A DNA stretch of 64,000 bases from Turicimonas muris (GCF_002221595.1 NZ_NHMP01000004.1:270905-334904), one strand, 5' to 3'; counted from the stretch's first letter, positions 35,156-44,540 are shown. The notes: generated by a model not told the origin, from the letters alone. Numbers and translations: made by a program.

Positions 35156-35665
35156 ATGGTTTCAGTTAAACACGCTGCACTTGCTGCTTCCGTTGCCGCA
35201 TTACTTGCAGGCTGTCAAGCAAACGGCGACATTTATCGCTCTGACGTTTACTCTGCAGGACAGGTTAACCAAGCCCAGCAAGTTCAAACCGTTCAGATCA
35301 TTGCAATTCAGCCGGCACGAGTCGCTGTCAACAATTCTTCTGACAGAGGCACCAATCAGCTGTTAGGAACTGTAATCGGCGGAATTTTAGGCGGTGTTAT
35401 CGGCCATTCCATTGACAGCGGCACAGGCACAACAGTCGGTGCGATTGCCGGCGGCGCACTCGGCGCTGCAGGAGCGAGCTATGCTTCCCCCCAGGATGCT
35501 CTGGTCAACGGCGTACAAATTACTTTCAAGATGAACGGCAGGATTTTCAATTCCGCACAAGTCGGCCAGCTATGCGAGTTCAAACTTGGTCCGGCCATCA
35601 TGACATCGACAAGTCCGACAAGCACAAGAATTCAGCCGAACAATCCTTACGGATGCCAAAAATAA
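35156..35665 (+). CDS. Glycine-zipper outer-membrane lipoprotein, SlyB/Pcp-like
   Basis: A 169-aa lipoprotein with a signal peptide ending in the lipobox LLAGC near residues 16-20, and a glycine-zipper pair of helices (GTVIGGILGGVIGHSID and GAIAGGALGAAGASY near 74-110) as in the SlyB/Pcp 2TM family. The C-terminal region is beta-like with a single Cys pair (QLCEF, YGCQK). The ATG at 35156 is preferred because GGAG lies seven bases upstream; several in-frame starts lie before it. It probably stabilises the outer membrane, as SlyB does, but this is family inference. The next gene begins 17 bp downstream. Confidence 0.85.
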   Translation: MVSVKHAALAASVAALLAGCQANGDIYRSDVYSAGQVNQAQQVQTVQIIAIQPARVAVNNSSDRGTNQLLGTVIGGILGGVIGHSIDSGTGTTVGAIAGGALGAAGASYASPQDALVNGVQITFKMNGRIFNSAQVGQLCEFKLGPAIMTSTSPTSTRIQPNNPYGCQK

Positions 35666-35682
35666 TTTGGGAGGCATGATCC

Positions 35683-36165
35683 ATGAATCTTAAATTTACT
35701 GTAATTGCTTTAGCCGCAGCTTTATCCGGAAGTGTGTACGCCCAACAAATCGTTGAGCAGACCTATCCGCTTGTACCGGTAAGCCCCACGGATCAACAAA
35801 TTATGGCTGTTCAGCAGGCAGAAAGACAAATTCAAGCCAATGAACAAGCCATTGCTCTGGAAAAAGCCAGAGCTGCTCAAAGACAAGCCAAGGCAAACGC
35901 AGCCGCAGCTGCAAAACGCAGAGCCGCCCAGGCCAAGGTTAATGAGAAGAAAGCCGCCGAAGCCGCTCAAAAGAAAGCCTACGACGACGAAATGAGACAG
36001 ATTGACCTTGAGATGAAGAAGCTTGATCTTGAGCTCAAACGTTCTAATGTCAAAACTAGGATTGACATGAACGATATAGCTCAGCGCAAAGCCGAGTTAG
36101 AACTGCAGAAAGAAATGCAGGCTCCGGGAGCAGCTCCAGCCGTACCGGCTCCTAAAGCGCCGTAG
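35683..36165 (+). CDS. Secreted coiled-coil protein of unknown function
   Basis: 160 aa, not recognised as a named family. A Sec signal spans about residues 1-20 (cleavage after VYA). The rest is a long, highly charged Ala/Lys/Glu/Arg-rich helix (about 40-145) predicted to form a coiled coil, ending in a Pro/Ala-rich tail (APAVPAPKAP). The cysteine-free, low-complexity makeup suggests a periplasmic structural or tether protein. It is probably cotranscribed with the SlyB-like lipoprotein and is followed by a terminator. Confidence 0.75.
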   Translation: MNLKFTVIALAAALSGSVYAQQIVEQTYPLVPVSPTDQQIMAVQQAERQIQANEQAIALEKARAAQRQAKANAAAAAKRRAAQAKVNEKKAAEAAQKKAYDDEMRQIDLEMKKLDLELKRSNVKTRIDMNDIAQRKAELELQKEMQAPGAAPAVPAPKAP

Positions 36166-36191
36166 ACAAATCTAAAATTTGCGACAAAAGC

Positions 36192-36229
36192 AAAGGGCAG
36201 AGCATTTGATTGTTCTGCCTTTACTTTTA
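36192..36229 (+). terminator. Terminator after the coiled-coil protein gene
   Basis: GGGCAGA (36195-36201) pairs with TCTGCC (36214-36219) plus flanking A/T pairs, 12-base loop, followed by TTTACTTTTATT. A second hairpin, TCCGGC/GCCGGA at 36244-36259, has no U tract and lies just before the convergent lipoprotein stop. Confidence 0.6.
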
Positions 36230-36265
36230 TTACAGCTTCTCCATCCGGCATAAGCCGGACTCGAA

Positions 36266-36991
36266 TTACTTCTGTTCTTTCTTCGGGACGAGAAGAGCCG
36301 AAAGACCTTTATCATCCATTTCTTTTACGCCTTCAAAGACCATCTGTTTGTAGAATCTGCGGACAAACTCAGTATGGAAATCCATGTTGTTGAAATAGGA
36401 GAAAGTAAATCTCTTCGGTTCAAGACCGACTTTTCTCTTTTCTGAATCTTCATGGCCGATCCACATGTGATCGGTTACCGGAGCAGCAGTAAAAGCTTTT
36501 CCCTGAAGAAGGTTCAGATTCATCTTCATCGTCATATCGTATTCGTAGACGATTTTTTCCGGATGACTTTGCGGGTCAGCTTCTTTGGCAGCGATAGCTT
36601 TTTTCGTTTCTTCGTCCATCCACCGAGAAAGATCGACGGTCATAACGCCTTGCTTTTCTTCGTTGTCTTCATCGACGATGATGAACTGACCTGTCTGCTG
36701 AAGATAACGTTTAGTGGCTTCCCATAAACCATATTGCTCTCTCCAATCGGCCGGCCTGTCCTCAAACGGTTCTTGAACGATCGGTCTGCCTTCCCATGTG
36801 TAGTTGACGACTAAGACAACTTTCAAAGGATTCTCGGCTTTCTGGAACTGTTCAGCCTCAATCAGCTGACTGCCGGTTTTAAACCAGCTTTCTCTAGGAT
36901 AGTCTTTGTGGTTGTAAGAAGAGCAAGCTCCAAGAGTCAGAGCAAGAGCAGCAACCGCAGCTAATTTCAATATATTTTTTTGTGTTTTCAT
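36266..36991 (-). CDS. Predicted lipoprotein of unknown function
   Basis: A 241-aa protein with a lipoprotein signal ending LTLGAC near residues 18-23. The mature part is soluble, rich in charged and aromatic residues (WEGRPIVQEPFEDRPADW, WMDEETKKA, NNMDFHTEFVRRFY), with no repeats, membrane spans or known catalytic motif. The ATG at 36991 is chosen so that the signal peptide is normal; an in-frame upstream start would add 11 residues. It starts 70 bp after the autotransporter stop and may be cotranscribed with it, so an assembly or surface role is possible but not shown. Confidence 0.75.
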   Translation of the reverse strand: MKTQKNILKLAAVAALALTLGACSSYNHKDYPRESWFKTGSQLIEAEQFQKAENPLKVVLVVNYTWEGRPIVQEPFEDRPADWREQYGLWEATKRYLQQTGQFIIVDEDNEEKQGVMTVDLSRWMDEETKKAIAAKEADPQSHPEKIVYEYDMTMKMNLNLLQGKAFTAAPVTDHMWIGHEDSEKRKVGLEPKRFTFSYFNNMDFHTEFVRRFYKQMVFEGVKEMDDKGLSALLVPKKEQK

Positions 36992-37060
36992 GATTAGAAA
37001 TTCCGTCAAATGCAGGTTTTGCAAGCCGGAGAGGCGAAGCTCCCCGGTTCTTCTTGCTCA

Positions 37061-40000
37061 TCAGAACATGTATCTCAAGCCGATTTGAGCCGTTTCGTTG
37101 TGATAGCCGGATTTGCCAGCCTGTACACCGACAGTTGCCCATCCAAGCGTATTGCGACTCAAATGACCTTCGAGGCCCATCCGGAACTCACCGACATTGC
37201 GTCCGCCGTTGCGATAAATATCGCCGTTGGTCATCCGCACGCCGGGGCTCTTAGTGTTATGGATCCAGTTTCCTTCGATAAAGCCTAAGCCTTTATTCAT
37301 GTAGTTGGCATGAAGTCTGGCACCGACTCTGATAGAAACGTTATCTTTACCCAGCTGGGTGTACTTGGTTCCCGTATTGTCAACCACGCTGCTGGCCCGT
37401 ACGCCGTCCCAAACCACCTGAACTTCCGGTTGGAATGTCCAAATCAGCTTGTTGTAGTCTTTTGTTCCGGACTCTGAGAGCGGGATCGTGTAGCCGCTTT
37501 CAACGGACCAGACCCAACCGCGGGACTTGTACTTAAAGCCTGGGTTTTCATCGCCCCAAACCTTATTGTCGTAACGGCCGAACAGCAACCAAGAATCTAC
37601 ATAGAAACCGTCATCCGGGCTGTTGCCGGTATAAATAGTTCCGTAGATACCCAATGAGTAACCGTCAGAACGAGACTTAGCGCTATCCCAAGAACGAGTA
37701 TTTGCGCGATTGTACAAGCCACCGGCAAATACACCGCCAACGTACTTCCAATCCTCATTAGCTTCGTTTCTGATCAAATCAGCACCGACCTGAGTGATTG
37801 CTGTTCTAGCGTGTGTCTTGCTGGAACCGGCTTTGAAGTGAGAATGTGTTCCGACTTGGCGAACCCATCCGGAAGCCTTCTTTTCTTCGCCATCAAACGG
37901 ATCAATGTAATAAGCCTGACCGAAACGATCATGCAGACGCATATGCATCTTTGCCCAAGCTTCCGAGTTAGCGATATAGGCACCGCTTTCCGGTCTCAAC
38001 ACCGGGATATTCGGCAGATCAGGATCCACTGACGGAGAAGGCGGAATGATTGGAGTGGGTTCATCATCCGGCGTATTGCTGTTATATAGTACCCATTCTC
38101 TTGAGCCATCTTCCTTTTCGTTATAGCCGAGGCCGTACATCCATTTGTAAGCTTCGTTGTCTTTTGCCTTGACTCCGAACTCTTGCATTGTCAGAGTCAG
38201 ATCATTTGCATCATGTGTCGGTTTTTGAACAATGAATACAGGGATACCGTTCTCTTTAAGAGTCTTTTCGCCTTGAGACTGGGCAAAGACGCCAACCGGC
38301 GGAAGATCTTTGTGATCACCGAATGTTATTTCTGAAGTTCCCGTTGCAGTCTGAGAATGAACAACATCAACTTGAGAGTTGTTTGGTCCCTGAACCAAGC
38401 CACGATAATGGATTACAGATCCTGCACTACCTTCGTAGGCATTTTTAACGTTCACAACATTCAGAGTATCAAGTTTTTGTTCTAAATCAGCATTAGAAAG
38501 GTAAACTTGACCGCTATTTGTAATAGCACGAATAGTTGCCGTTGTATTGCCAACAGCTTTTGTGGTTGCGGGTGTTGGAGATGTCAAGAAATACAAGGAT
38601 GAATCTTTTCCAACATTGGCAGCGGCCGCTTCAAGCGCATTTTGATTATTTAATAATCCGCTTGCACCATCCTTGAGATAAACAGTTCCCAAGAAATCCG
38701 GGTTGGCAGAGGAAATGTCAAGAGAATATCCCTCAACATTAATAATTGATTTTGTTTCCCCTTTAATGTTTCCAGCGACTACACCGCCTTTTCGTATTGT
38801 AAGTTCCCCGTCAGTTGACCCTCGATTGGCGGTATAGGCTTTTCCGTCTGTAGAGGTGACCTTAATAACTGCATCTTCCGTCAAAGAAAGAAGAGCATTC
38901 TCTTCTACAGTCAGACTACCAATTACCTGCTGATGGCCTTGTAAATAAAAAGCGGTCTTTCCATTTTTTCCCTCAAGTAATTGGAGCGCAGATGTATGAG
39001 AACTGTCGGATCCTAAAGCACCATCAATTCCAGCTGCTAAAAGTGCATCTGACTCAATAAGTGTCACTCCAGTATAAGAGTTCGGCAATGCAGAATTGAA
39101 TTCGACTTCATCATTGTCACCGTAGTCTTTGACTTTGATGTTGTAGATAGTTTTAGGAGTCCCTAAAACTACAATATTATTTTCTGGAATAACCACACCG
39201 CCGTTACCGGTTAGTTCGGCAGATAATGTGTATCTTTCTTGGGGATCAATACTAACTGTAGTTCCAATATCTGTATTTTCTGTAACACCGTTCAAAGTCA
39301 ACATCTTGTTATCCAAGATATTTAGTGACTTGAGCCAATACTTGATCCCAATACCTCCACTTTCTCCAGCGCTTGTAACCTTTCCTGTATATTCGAGTGG
39401 ATTACCATTTTGATCTTTATCGGAGATTTTTCTGTCTTCCCCATCGAAGTGGAGATACTTATATATTCCGTAAGTAGCTTCTGCAACTACTTGTCCATTT
39501 TGATAGATGTCAAATCCCGGGCGACCATTTTCTTTTATCGGATCAAAGGTCATTAATTTTGCGTCTACAGTCTTCAGTCCATCAGACGTTGAGTCTAAGA
39601 AAAATGGACGAGAGTTTCCTTCTAAGAACACACCGACAAAGGTATTTCCGAATGCATTTACACCTTCTCCCTTTCTGAATTTTTCTATTTCCTCAAAAGA
39701 AATTTCAACGGCATGTATAGCATTCCCAGTTGAGTCAACTCCTGGATTTACCCCCACATACAAAACCAACCCGTCATAGTGATATCTAAACTGGTGCATC
39801 AGCGATGGTCGGTGAGTTGCATTCTGATCTTGCGCTCCTCCTGTAACCGTGGTCGGTTTAAAGTTATATACCATACCATCATCATGAACTAACAATGATA
39901 GATTTTGGTCTGCTGAAGTTGCGCCGTCACCATAGTTATGATTGACCGTATAAGTCTTTTTATCTTTAAAAAGATTTTGTGAATCTTTATTGAATAACTT

Positions 40001-41950
40001 TCCATCACCATCAACCTTACTTACAAGATTCACATAAGCTCCGACCCAGAAATTATGCATACCATTAGTAACATTGGAAACATTGGCACTGTCATGAGAA
40101 GTAAGGGTAGAGTGGAAACCTGTCTTGTTAACCACATAGCTCTTGGCGACAAGATCTCCAAGCTGCATAGCGTACTGACTTGCTTCTGAGTTGGAAGTAA
40201 CTCGGTTCAAGCCTAACGAGTCTTTAACCTCATAATTCGGATCACTTAGAACTTTGTCATAGTTAGATGAGGAAGGATAATAGTCACGAACTATTTCTCT
40301 ATCAACCTTTGGATTAGCTTCTAAGACTGAATTATCAACATACTGTCCAAAATGAACATATCTCGCATAAACCGCATCAACTTCATTTTCTCCGGTTAGA
40401 TATACTACACCTCGTCTTCTATTGACGGCTTTTAAAGAAGACTGATCAAGAACAGTCACACCGTCTTCTTCTTTGAATTTTCCCTCTGCGGTAGCAGTAC
40501 CATAAACTGCTGAGCCATCCTCAAATTTAACATTAAACAATGAGACCAAGTTGGCGTTCAATGGTCTTAAGTCCGAACCACTAGCAGTTAAACGATCTTG
40601 AAGTTCCAATCCACCATAAACATTTCCGTTAATTACTGAGTCTTTAATAGAGACTATGTTATTTGCAGCAATTCCAGTAGACCATCCCCCGTAAATAGCA
40701 TAAGAAAAATCAGCCAGGGTTGAACCGGTATTCCAATCGTTAGCTGTCTTATAGCCAATATAAGAATTGTTAATCGTTACTATATTGTTATTGGCAATAG
40801 ACGAATGTTCAGCTAACTTCTCGTTATCCCAAACGAGTGAATTATTAATTCTTGTACCTAAATCTACCTGGTTAATTCTCCAGAAGTACATACCTCGGCC
40901 GCCAACTAATCCTAATTTTCTGGCGCCACTGTAACCAGCCACGAGTAACGTATCTTTAATCGACACTAAATTTCCACTTGATTCATAGCCCTCTCCGCCA
41001 AAGATTCCTTTTGAAATCAACAAAGAAGAATCTCCTGGTTTGCCAACTTCAATAGCATTAGCATTCTTTTCCGCCGTTGGCCCAGAAATGGTTCCTTGGA
41101 TGAATACCTTGTTGTTATTTGTTTTGAAGCCTTTATGGATGGCTGTAGTGGTGACATTGCCTTTCTCGGTGTTTACAGTGACTGTAGATCCTAAAATAGA
41201 ATCTAGCTGAGCCGATCGTCCCCCGTAAGTAATTTTCGAGTATAGACGAGACTTTTCTGCAAGATCAAACCGTACAGTATTATTGTTTGTCTCTCCTAAG
41301 GTCGCAAGAGTAGAGTCTATTGAAGCTGTTAACCCCCCCCCTAAATCATTCCTAGCACCAAAAAATTTTCCCATAAACGAAACATCTTTCTCTAAGGTCA
41401 CAGAGAGCATATTCCCGTTAGGGGTCCGAGATCCAATACCTGTGTCCGCAATACTTGTAGCGGCTGCCACCTCTTGTTTACTCGCTTTACTCCCATCAGA
41501 AAACAACGAAACGAGACCTCCCGCAAGCCACATAGTTGTATCTGTATGGTCTACAAATTTTCCATCTGTCTTACTATTCCATCCCTGTGTTTGGGAGAGA
41601 ACCACACTAATGGAACTTGGAGCAGGAGAATCGGAATCGGAATAGGACCACAACCAAGCGTAACTGTTATCGTATGGATCTTTGGTACTTAGAAGAGAGT
41701 AAACTGGCTTCTCATTTGTTCCTCCCGTTGTAACTTGAAAGCCACTATTTGTACCCAGTGTCCAGACACCGTCTTGTTCTTTAAACTGGTTTGTGTCAGG
41801 AAAAGCACTAACTTGCCCTGAAACTCCCAAAGCTCCAATAGCAACAGAAACTGCCCCACTCAGCAATTTCATAGCAAAAGACGTTCTCTTTGTGTTAGTG
41901 TGGCGCTTGAATGAAGCAAAACATCCCTTGGGGTAGGCGTTAATATCCAT
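37061..41950 (-). CDS. Large type Va autotransporter with a G9 tract
   Basis: A 1629-aa surface protein. Residues 1-50 form an extended autotransporter signal with a charged N-region (ASFKRHTNTKRTSFAMK) and cleavage near VSA. The passenger (about 50-1340) is beta-helix-like, rich in Gly, Asn, Ser, Thr and Val with short repeats of the NNNIVTINNSYIG type. The C-terminal 280 residues match an autotransporter beta barrel: SGWVRQVG, GADLI, FGRYDNKV, and a terminal aromatic strand ending RYMF. AGGT precedes the ATG. A G9 run encodes Gly204-206 and a second nine-base run lies in the promoter region, so expression is likely phase variable. The ligand is unknown; adhesion is the usual role. Confidence 0.92.
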   Translation of the reverse strand: MDINAYPKGCFASFKRHTNTKRTSFAMKLLSGAVSVAIGALGVSGQVSAFPDTNQFKEQDGVWTLGTNSGFQVTTGGTNEKPVYSLLSTKDPYDNSYAWLWSYSDSDSPAPSSISVVLSQTQGWNSKTDGKFVDHTDTTMWLAGGLVSLFSDGSKASKQEVAAATSIADTGIGSRTPNGNMLSVTLEKDVSFMGKFFGARNDLGGGLTASIDSTLATLGETNNNTVRFDLAEKSRLYSKITYGGRSAQLDSILGSTVTVNTEKGNVTTTAIHKGFKTNNNKVFIQGTISGPTAEKNANAIEVGKPGDSSLLISKGIFGGEGYESSGNLVSIKDTLLVAGYSGARKLGLVGGRGMYFWRINQVDLGTRINNSLVWDNEKLAEHSSIANNNIVTINNSYIGYKTANDWNTGSTLADFSYAIYGGWSTGIAANNIVSIKDSVINGNVYGGLELQDRLTASGSDLRPLNANLVSLFNVKFEDGSAVYGTATAEGKFKEEDGVTVLDQSSLKAVNRRRGVVYLTGENEVDAVYARYVHFGQYVDNSVLEANPKVDREIVRDYYPSSSNYDKVLSDPNYEVKDSLGLNRVTSNSEASQYAMQLGDLVAKSYVVNKTGFHSTLTSHDSANVSNVTNGMHNFWVGAYVNLVSKVDGDGKLFNKDSQNLFKDKKTYTVNHNYGDGATSADQNLSLLVHDDGMVYNFKPTTVTGGAQDQNATHRPSLMHQFRYHYDGLVLYVGVNPGVDSTGNAIHAVEISFEEIEKFRKGEGVNAFGNTFVGVFLEGNSRPFFLDSTSDGLKTVDAKLMTFDPIKENGRPGFDIYQNGQVVAEATYGIYKYLHFDGEDRKISDKDQNGNPLEYTGKVTSAGESGGIGIKYWLKSLNILDNKMLTLNGVTENTDIGTTVSIDPQERYTLSAELTGNGGVVIPENNIVVLGTPKTIYNIKVKDYGDNDEVEFNSALPNSYTGVTLIESDALLAAGIDGALGSDSSHTSALQLLEGKNGKTAFYLQGHQQVIGSLTVEENALLSLTEDAVIKVTSTDGKAYTANRGSTDGELTIRKGGVVAGNIKGETKSIINVEGYSLDISSANPDFLGTVYLKDGASGLLNNQNALEAAAANVGKDSSLYFLTSPTPATTKAVGNTTATIRAITNSGQVYLSNADLEQKLDTLNVVNVKNAYEGSAGSVIHYRGLVQGPNNSQVDVVHSQTATGTSEITFGDHKDLPPVGVFAQSQGEKTLKENGIPVFIVQKPTHDANDLTLTMQEFGVKAKDNEAYKWMYGLGYNEKEDGSREWVLYNSNTPDDEPTPIIPPSPSVDPDLPNIPVLRPESGAYIANSEAWAKMHMRLHDRFGQAYYIDPFDGEEKKASGWVRQVGTHSHFKAGSSKTHARTAITQVGADLIRNEANEDWKYVGGVFAGGLYNRANTRSWDSAKSRSDGYSLGIYGTIYTGNSPDDGFYVDSWLLFGRYDNKVWGDENPGFKYKSRGWVWSVESGYTIPLSESGTKDYNKLIWTFQPEVQVVWDGVRASSVVDNTGTKYTQLGKDNVSIRVGARLHANYMNKGLGFIEGNWIHNTKSPGVRMTNGDIYRNGGRNVGEFRMGLEGHLSRNTLGWATVGVQAGKSGYHNETAQIGLRYMF
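41333..41341 (-). repeat. G9 tract in the autotransporter coding sequence
   Basis: C9 on the plus strand, read as GGG GGG GGG at codons 204-206. A one-base slip would truncate the protein soon after, before the passenger and the barrel, switching it off. The copy here is in frame. Confidence 0.88.
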
Positions 41951-42048
41951 TTTTTACCTCAGCTTTTCTATTTAATAGTTATTATCAAATTGTATTAATT
42001 TTCTACTATTGTCCTACCAAAACCCTCTTTCTTTCAACAAAAAAACAG

Positions 42049-42080
42049 GTTATACTAATTTTTACCCCCCCCCGTATTTT
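42049..42080 (-). promoter_or_regulatory. Candidate phase-variable promoter of the autotransporter
   Basis: On the minus strand a TATAAC -10-like box (42054-42049) is preceded by a spacer that contains the G9 run (42073-42065), with a poor -35. This matches the layout of phase-variable promoters such as Neisseria porA and opc, where run length changes spacing and strength. The leader to the ATG would be about 90 nt. Confidence 0.5.
42065..42073 (-). repeat. G9/C9 tract upstream of the autotransporter
   Basis: Nine C on the plus strand, 115-123 bp before the autotransporter start codon, in an otherwise very AT-rich stretch. It has the same length as the tracts at 5925 and 41333. Confidence 0.9.
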
Positions 42081-42520
42081 CCCTAGAAATTTTTATGTGG
42101 ATCTATTTGTTTATTTTGAGATTTTTAACGTTAGAGAAATACCCGCTGGGACTAATAGGTTCTTTTATTACACCTATTTTTAAGTCAGAAAGTAGAGTCC
42201 CATAAACTTGGGAATAAAAACAAATTATGAAATCAATAGATTTATTCTATTGTGCCAATAAATGACGTCTATATGAAACAACACCCTCCGGCATAGGTTG
42301 AAAAACTAAATCAAGCGAGGAGAACTTCCAAAAATTTCTAGCAAGAGAAGATCTGCACCTCTGCCCGTAGTTAACCTTCTCTTTAATGCGGCTTAGCCTC
42401 GAAGCATAAACCTTGAATCCTCAAGTAAAGTCTCTTTGGAGTCAGTCAGTTGGAAGAGCTAATGGGAAAAGGGTGTTTATCTGCCTTTTGCTGTACTACG
42501 GAGGAGTGTTTCATGTGGCT
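42074..42520. other. Intergenic region upstream of the autotransporter
   Basis: 447 bp with no gene I can support. A minus-strand frame is open for nearly 60 codons (42247-42421) but has no start codon or ribosome binding site, so it may be the remnant of a lost gene or chance. Confidence 0.4.
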
Positions 42521-43351
42521 CTAATCCGGCATACGAAGTTTTGACTGCTCAGTCTTCTTCTGCACTTCTCTTAAGCGTTTGCAAGCATCATTGTAATATT
42601 TTTGAGACCACAACCCAGGAACTGGTATACAAACCTTTCCGTATTGCTGAAGGAGGAGTTCGGTTTCAGAACTTTTCTGTTCTTCTCGAAGAGATGCCGC
42701 TTTATAACACCCGTAACGATAACCAAGAGTACAAGCCTTATCAAACGCATCCTGAATCTGAGCCTTTGTGCTCTTCTGATCTTCTTCTAAGGCTTCGGCA
42801 TAATCCAAACAAAAATTACTGCCAAGCGTAGAGTCACTTTCGCTGTATTCACAGGCTTTGCTTAAGTTCTCAATTCGATCTTGATAATTGGCAAGAAAAA
42901 AACATCCTACGGCAGATTTTCTTTCGCAGCCAAGTTTCCAATTCTTGACCTTGTTTTTTGTATCATCCGCAGGAAGATTGTAGGCATACAAACTGCAACC
43001 CTCGCCACTTCCTTTTTCACAGCTCTCCTTTGCCAAAGCTTGGGAATATTTCAGTCCTTCTTGGTATGTGATACCGAGTTCTTTCCAGCGAGTAACATAA
43101 ATTTTTGCCGCAATAAACATCGCATCAGGGTTGCCGGACTTGGCTCCCTTATGCGCATAGCTTAAAGCTAGAAAAACACGATTGGCTTTCAACAAGGTTC
43201 GACTTAATTTGATACAGGCGAGGCTATTGGCAGAGTTAGCGGGGCCATTACAGGCGGTCTTTAAATCTTCTAAGGGCAGCGCGGTTGCGCTCGCCGTCAT
43301 GGACACCGCAAACAAGAAAATACCCAAAGTTATTTTTTTTGTGTTTTTCAT
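42521..43351 (-). CDS. Secreted Sel1-like repeat, cysteine-rich protein
   Basis: A 276-aa protein with a Sec signal (cleavage near residue 23, ASA). The mature part holds helical repeats of the Sel1/TPR type, each with paired Cys about 8 apart (CEKGSGEGC, CERKSAVGC, CTLGYRYGC), as in the Hcp/beta-lactamase-like Sel1 proteins where the pairs form disulphides. It is probably periplasmic or secreted and acts in protein-protein contacts. GAGGGAAG lies before the ATG at 43351; a TTG one codon earlier is an alternative. No operon partner is evident. Confidence 0.85.
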   Translation of the reverse strand: MKNTKKITLGIFLFAVSMTASATALPLEDLKTACNGPANSANSLACIKLSRTLLKANRVFLALSYAHKGAKSGNPDAMFIAAKIYVTRWKELGITYQEGLKYSQALAKESCEKGSGEGCSLYAYNLPADDTKNKVKNWKLGCERKSAVGCFFLANYQDRIENLSKACEYSESDSTLGSNFCLDYAEALEEDQKSTKAQIQDAFDKACTLGYRYGCYKAASLREEQKSSETELLLQQYGKVCIPVPGLWSQKYYNDACKRLREVQKKTEQSKLRMPD

Positions 43352-43819
43352 CAATCTTCCCTCAGCTTTAAGACAGACGCAAAGTGTTCCAACGCACTAC
43401 ATTTATCTAAAAGGTCAGAAAGGAAAAACCTACAGAGCCACTTCTTGCAAATCTGTTCAAATTAATTATGGTTTGAGCATTCGGGACTGATTTTACAAAT
43501 TACGCAAACCCCTGATAATTGGGGTTTATACAATTTTATTGCTGAGAAAGCCCGAACTTACGGGCTTTCCCGAAAATGAGTAGACTAAAAATTACCTAAT
43601 TTTTAATCTTTCACTCGTAGTTTCACCGAGAAAAAATTGCCTCACTTACGCCTATATGCTTCTGCATCCTCACACCATCCATTGGGCCGAACATGTTATA
43701 GGATTTTTCTTGGCGGTTGAATAAACACAAACACCGTCCTGACTTCTTGCAGAAGACTGTGATAGAAAAATCTCCTCCACGTGGCTCTACGCCTCACTAG
43801 AGCAGATTTTTCTTCTTTC
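43352..43819. other. Intergenic region with several hairpins
   Basis: 468 bp without a gene. It contains AAACCCC/GGGGTTT at 43506-43527, a perfect 9-bp stem GAAAGCCCG/CGGGCTTTC at 43546-43569, and a terminator for the upstream surface-protein gene at 43764-43813. The first two have no clear U tract on either strand and their role is unknown. Confidence 0.5.
43764..43813 (-). terminator. Terminator of the surface-adhesin-like gene
   Basis: Outer arms AGAAAAATCT and AGATTTTTCT pair around an inner stem TAGAGC/GCTCTA. The T-rich descending arm would act as the U tract on the minus strand, just after the gene ending at 43820. Confidence 0.5.
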
Positions 43820-44410
43820 TTACTTAGCCGAAGAAGCAGCAGCCGGGTTTACAGCCGGGGCTGTAGCAGGCTTCTTACATAGCTTGCCATGCAGGTAATC
43901 GATAACGGTCCCAGTCGGAATTGCATGCGGTTGATCGTTGACTCGGCCTTTGGAAATTTCTTTGCCTTTTCCCATTGGCTCGGAGTATGTTGCCCCTGCA
44001 AGAATCGTGAACTGTCGCGTGGTGCAGTTTAATTTGTACTGGATCTTTGCGGACTTGCTGTCCTTGTTCTCTTTATTGTTAAGCATCCAGAAGCTGACTT
44101 CGTCGCCTTTTCTTCTGATGCCGGTTTTGACAAGGTAGGATGTCTCAGTTAACTTTTCGAGATTGTTCATACCGAGAATCGGCGGAATAAACAATGGAAT
44201 CGGTACGGGAGCAGTACCTTGCGCTTGATTCTGATTCAATCTTCTTACGGCCGGATTGGGACGATAAACTCGTGCGGGAGGAGTGTAAGTTCTAGGGGCA
44301 GAGCTTCTCGGACGAATTGTCGCTCTTCCTCCAAGTCTAGCTGCATATGTTTCAGAGGCAAAAGCGGCAACTAAAAGACACGCAACGGATAAAAGGAAAA
44401 ACTTTTTCAT
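43820..44410 (-). CDS. Secreted surface-adhesin protein E-like protein
   Basis: A 196-aa protein with a Sec signal (cleavage near residue 23, TYA), then a basic, Pro/Arg-rich stretch (about 25-75). The globular part has the pattern of the surface-adhesin E family: EVSFWMLNNKEN, KIQYKLNCTTRQF with a Cys, ATYSEPMGKG, IPTGTVIDYLHGKLC with the second Cys. The two Cys probably form a disulphide. The C-terminus is Ala/Pro-rich. In Haemophilus, protein E is an adhesin; here the role is only suggested. An IS66 element is inserted 138 bp upstream of its start, possibly separating it from its promoter. Confidence 0.65.
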   Translation of the reverse strand: MKKFFLLSVACLLVAAFASETYAARLGGRATIRPRSSAPRTYTPPARVYRPNPAVRRLNQNQAQGTAPVPIPLFIPPILGMNNLEKLTETSYLVKTGIRRKGDEVSFWMLNNKENKDSKSAKIQYKLNCTTRQFTILAGATYSEPMGKGKEISKGRVNDQPHAIPTGTVIDYLHGKLCKKPATAPAVNPAAASSAK

Positions 44411-44540
44411 TTTTTTGCATCCAAACTAATAGAAACTTCCATTTCATTATGAATCTTCAGCTGGATGCTTTCCAGACTTCGAGGCGCTTCTACGGGAAAG
44501 CCTGCTCCTCATGAAATCCCTTATTGTCAAGAGCCGCTCT

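Noticed and set aside
42247..42421. A minus-strand open frame of nearly 60 codons in the autotransporter upstream region
   Set aside because: It has no start codon, no ribosome binding site and no family I recognise. It could be a remnant, but the evidence is too thin to call a gene.
42462..42524. A tiny Cys-rich frame (MGKGCLSAFCC...) with a GGAAGAG upstream
   Set aside because: About 20 codons, overlapping the end of the Sel1-like gene on the other strand, with no conserved feature. Probably chance.
43506..43569. Two neat hairpins between the Sel1-like and adhesin-like genes, considered as a CRISPR-like or repeat array
   Set aside because: The two stems differ in sequence and are not repeated; no array of spaced repeats exists in the window.
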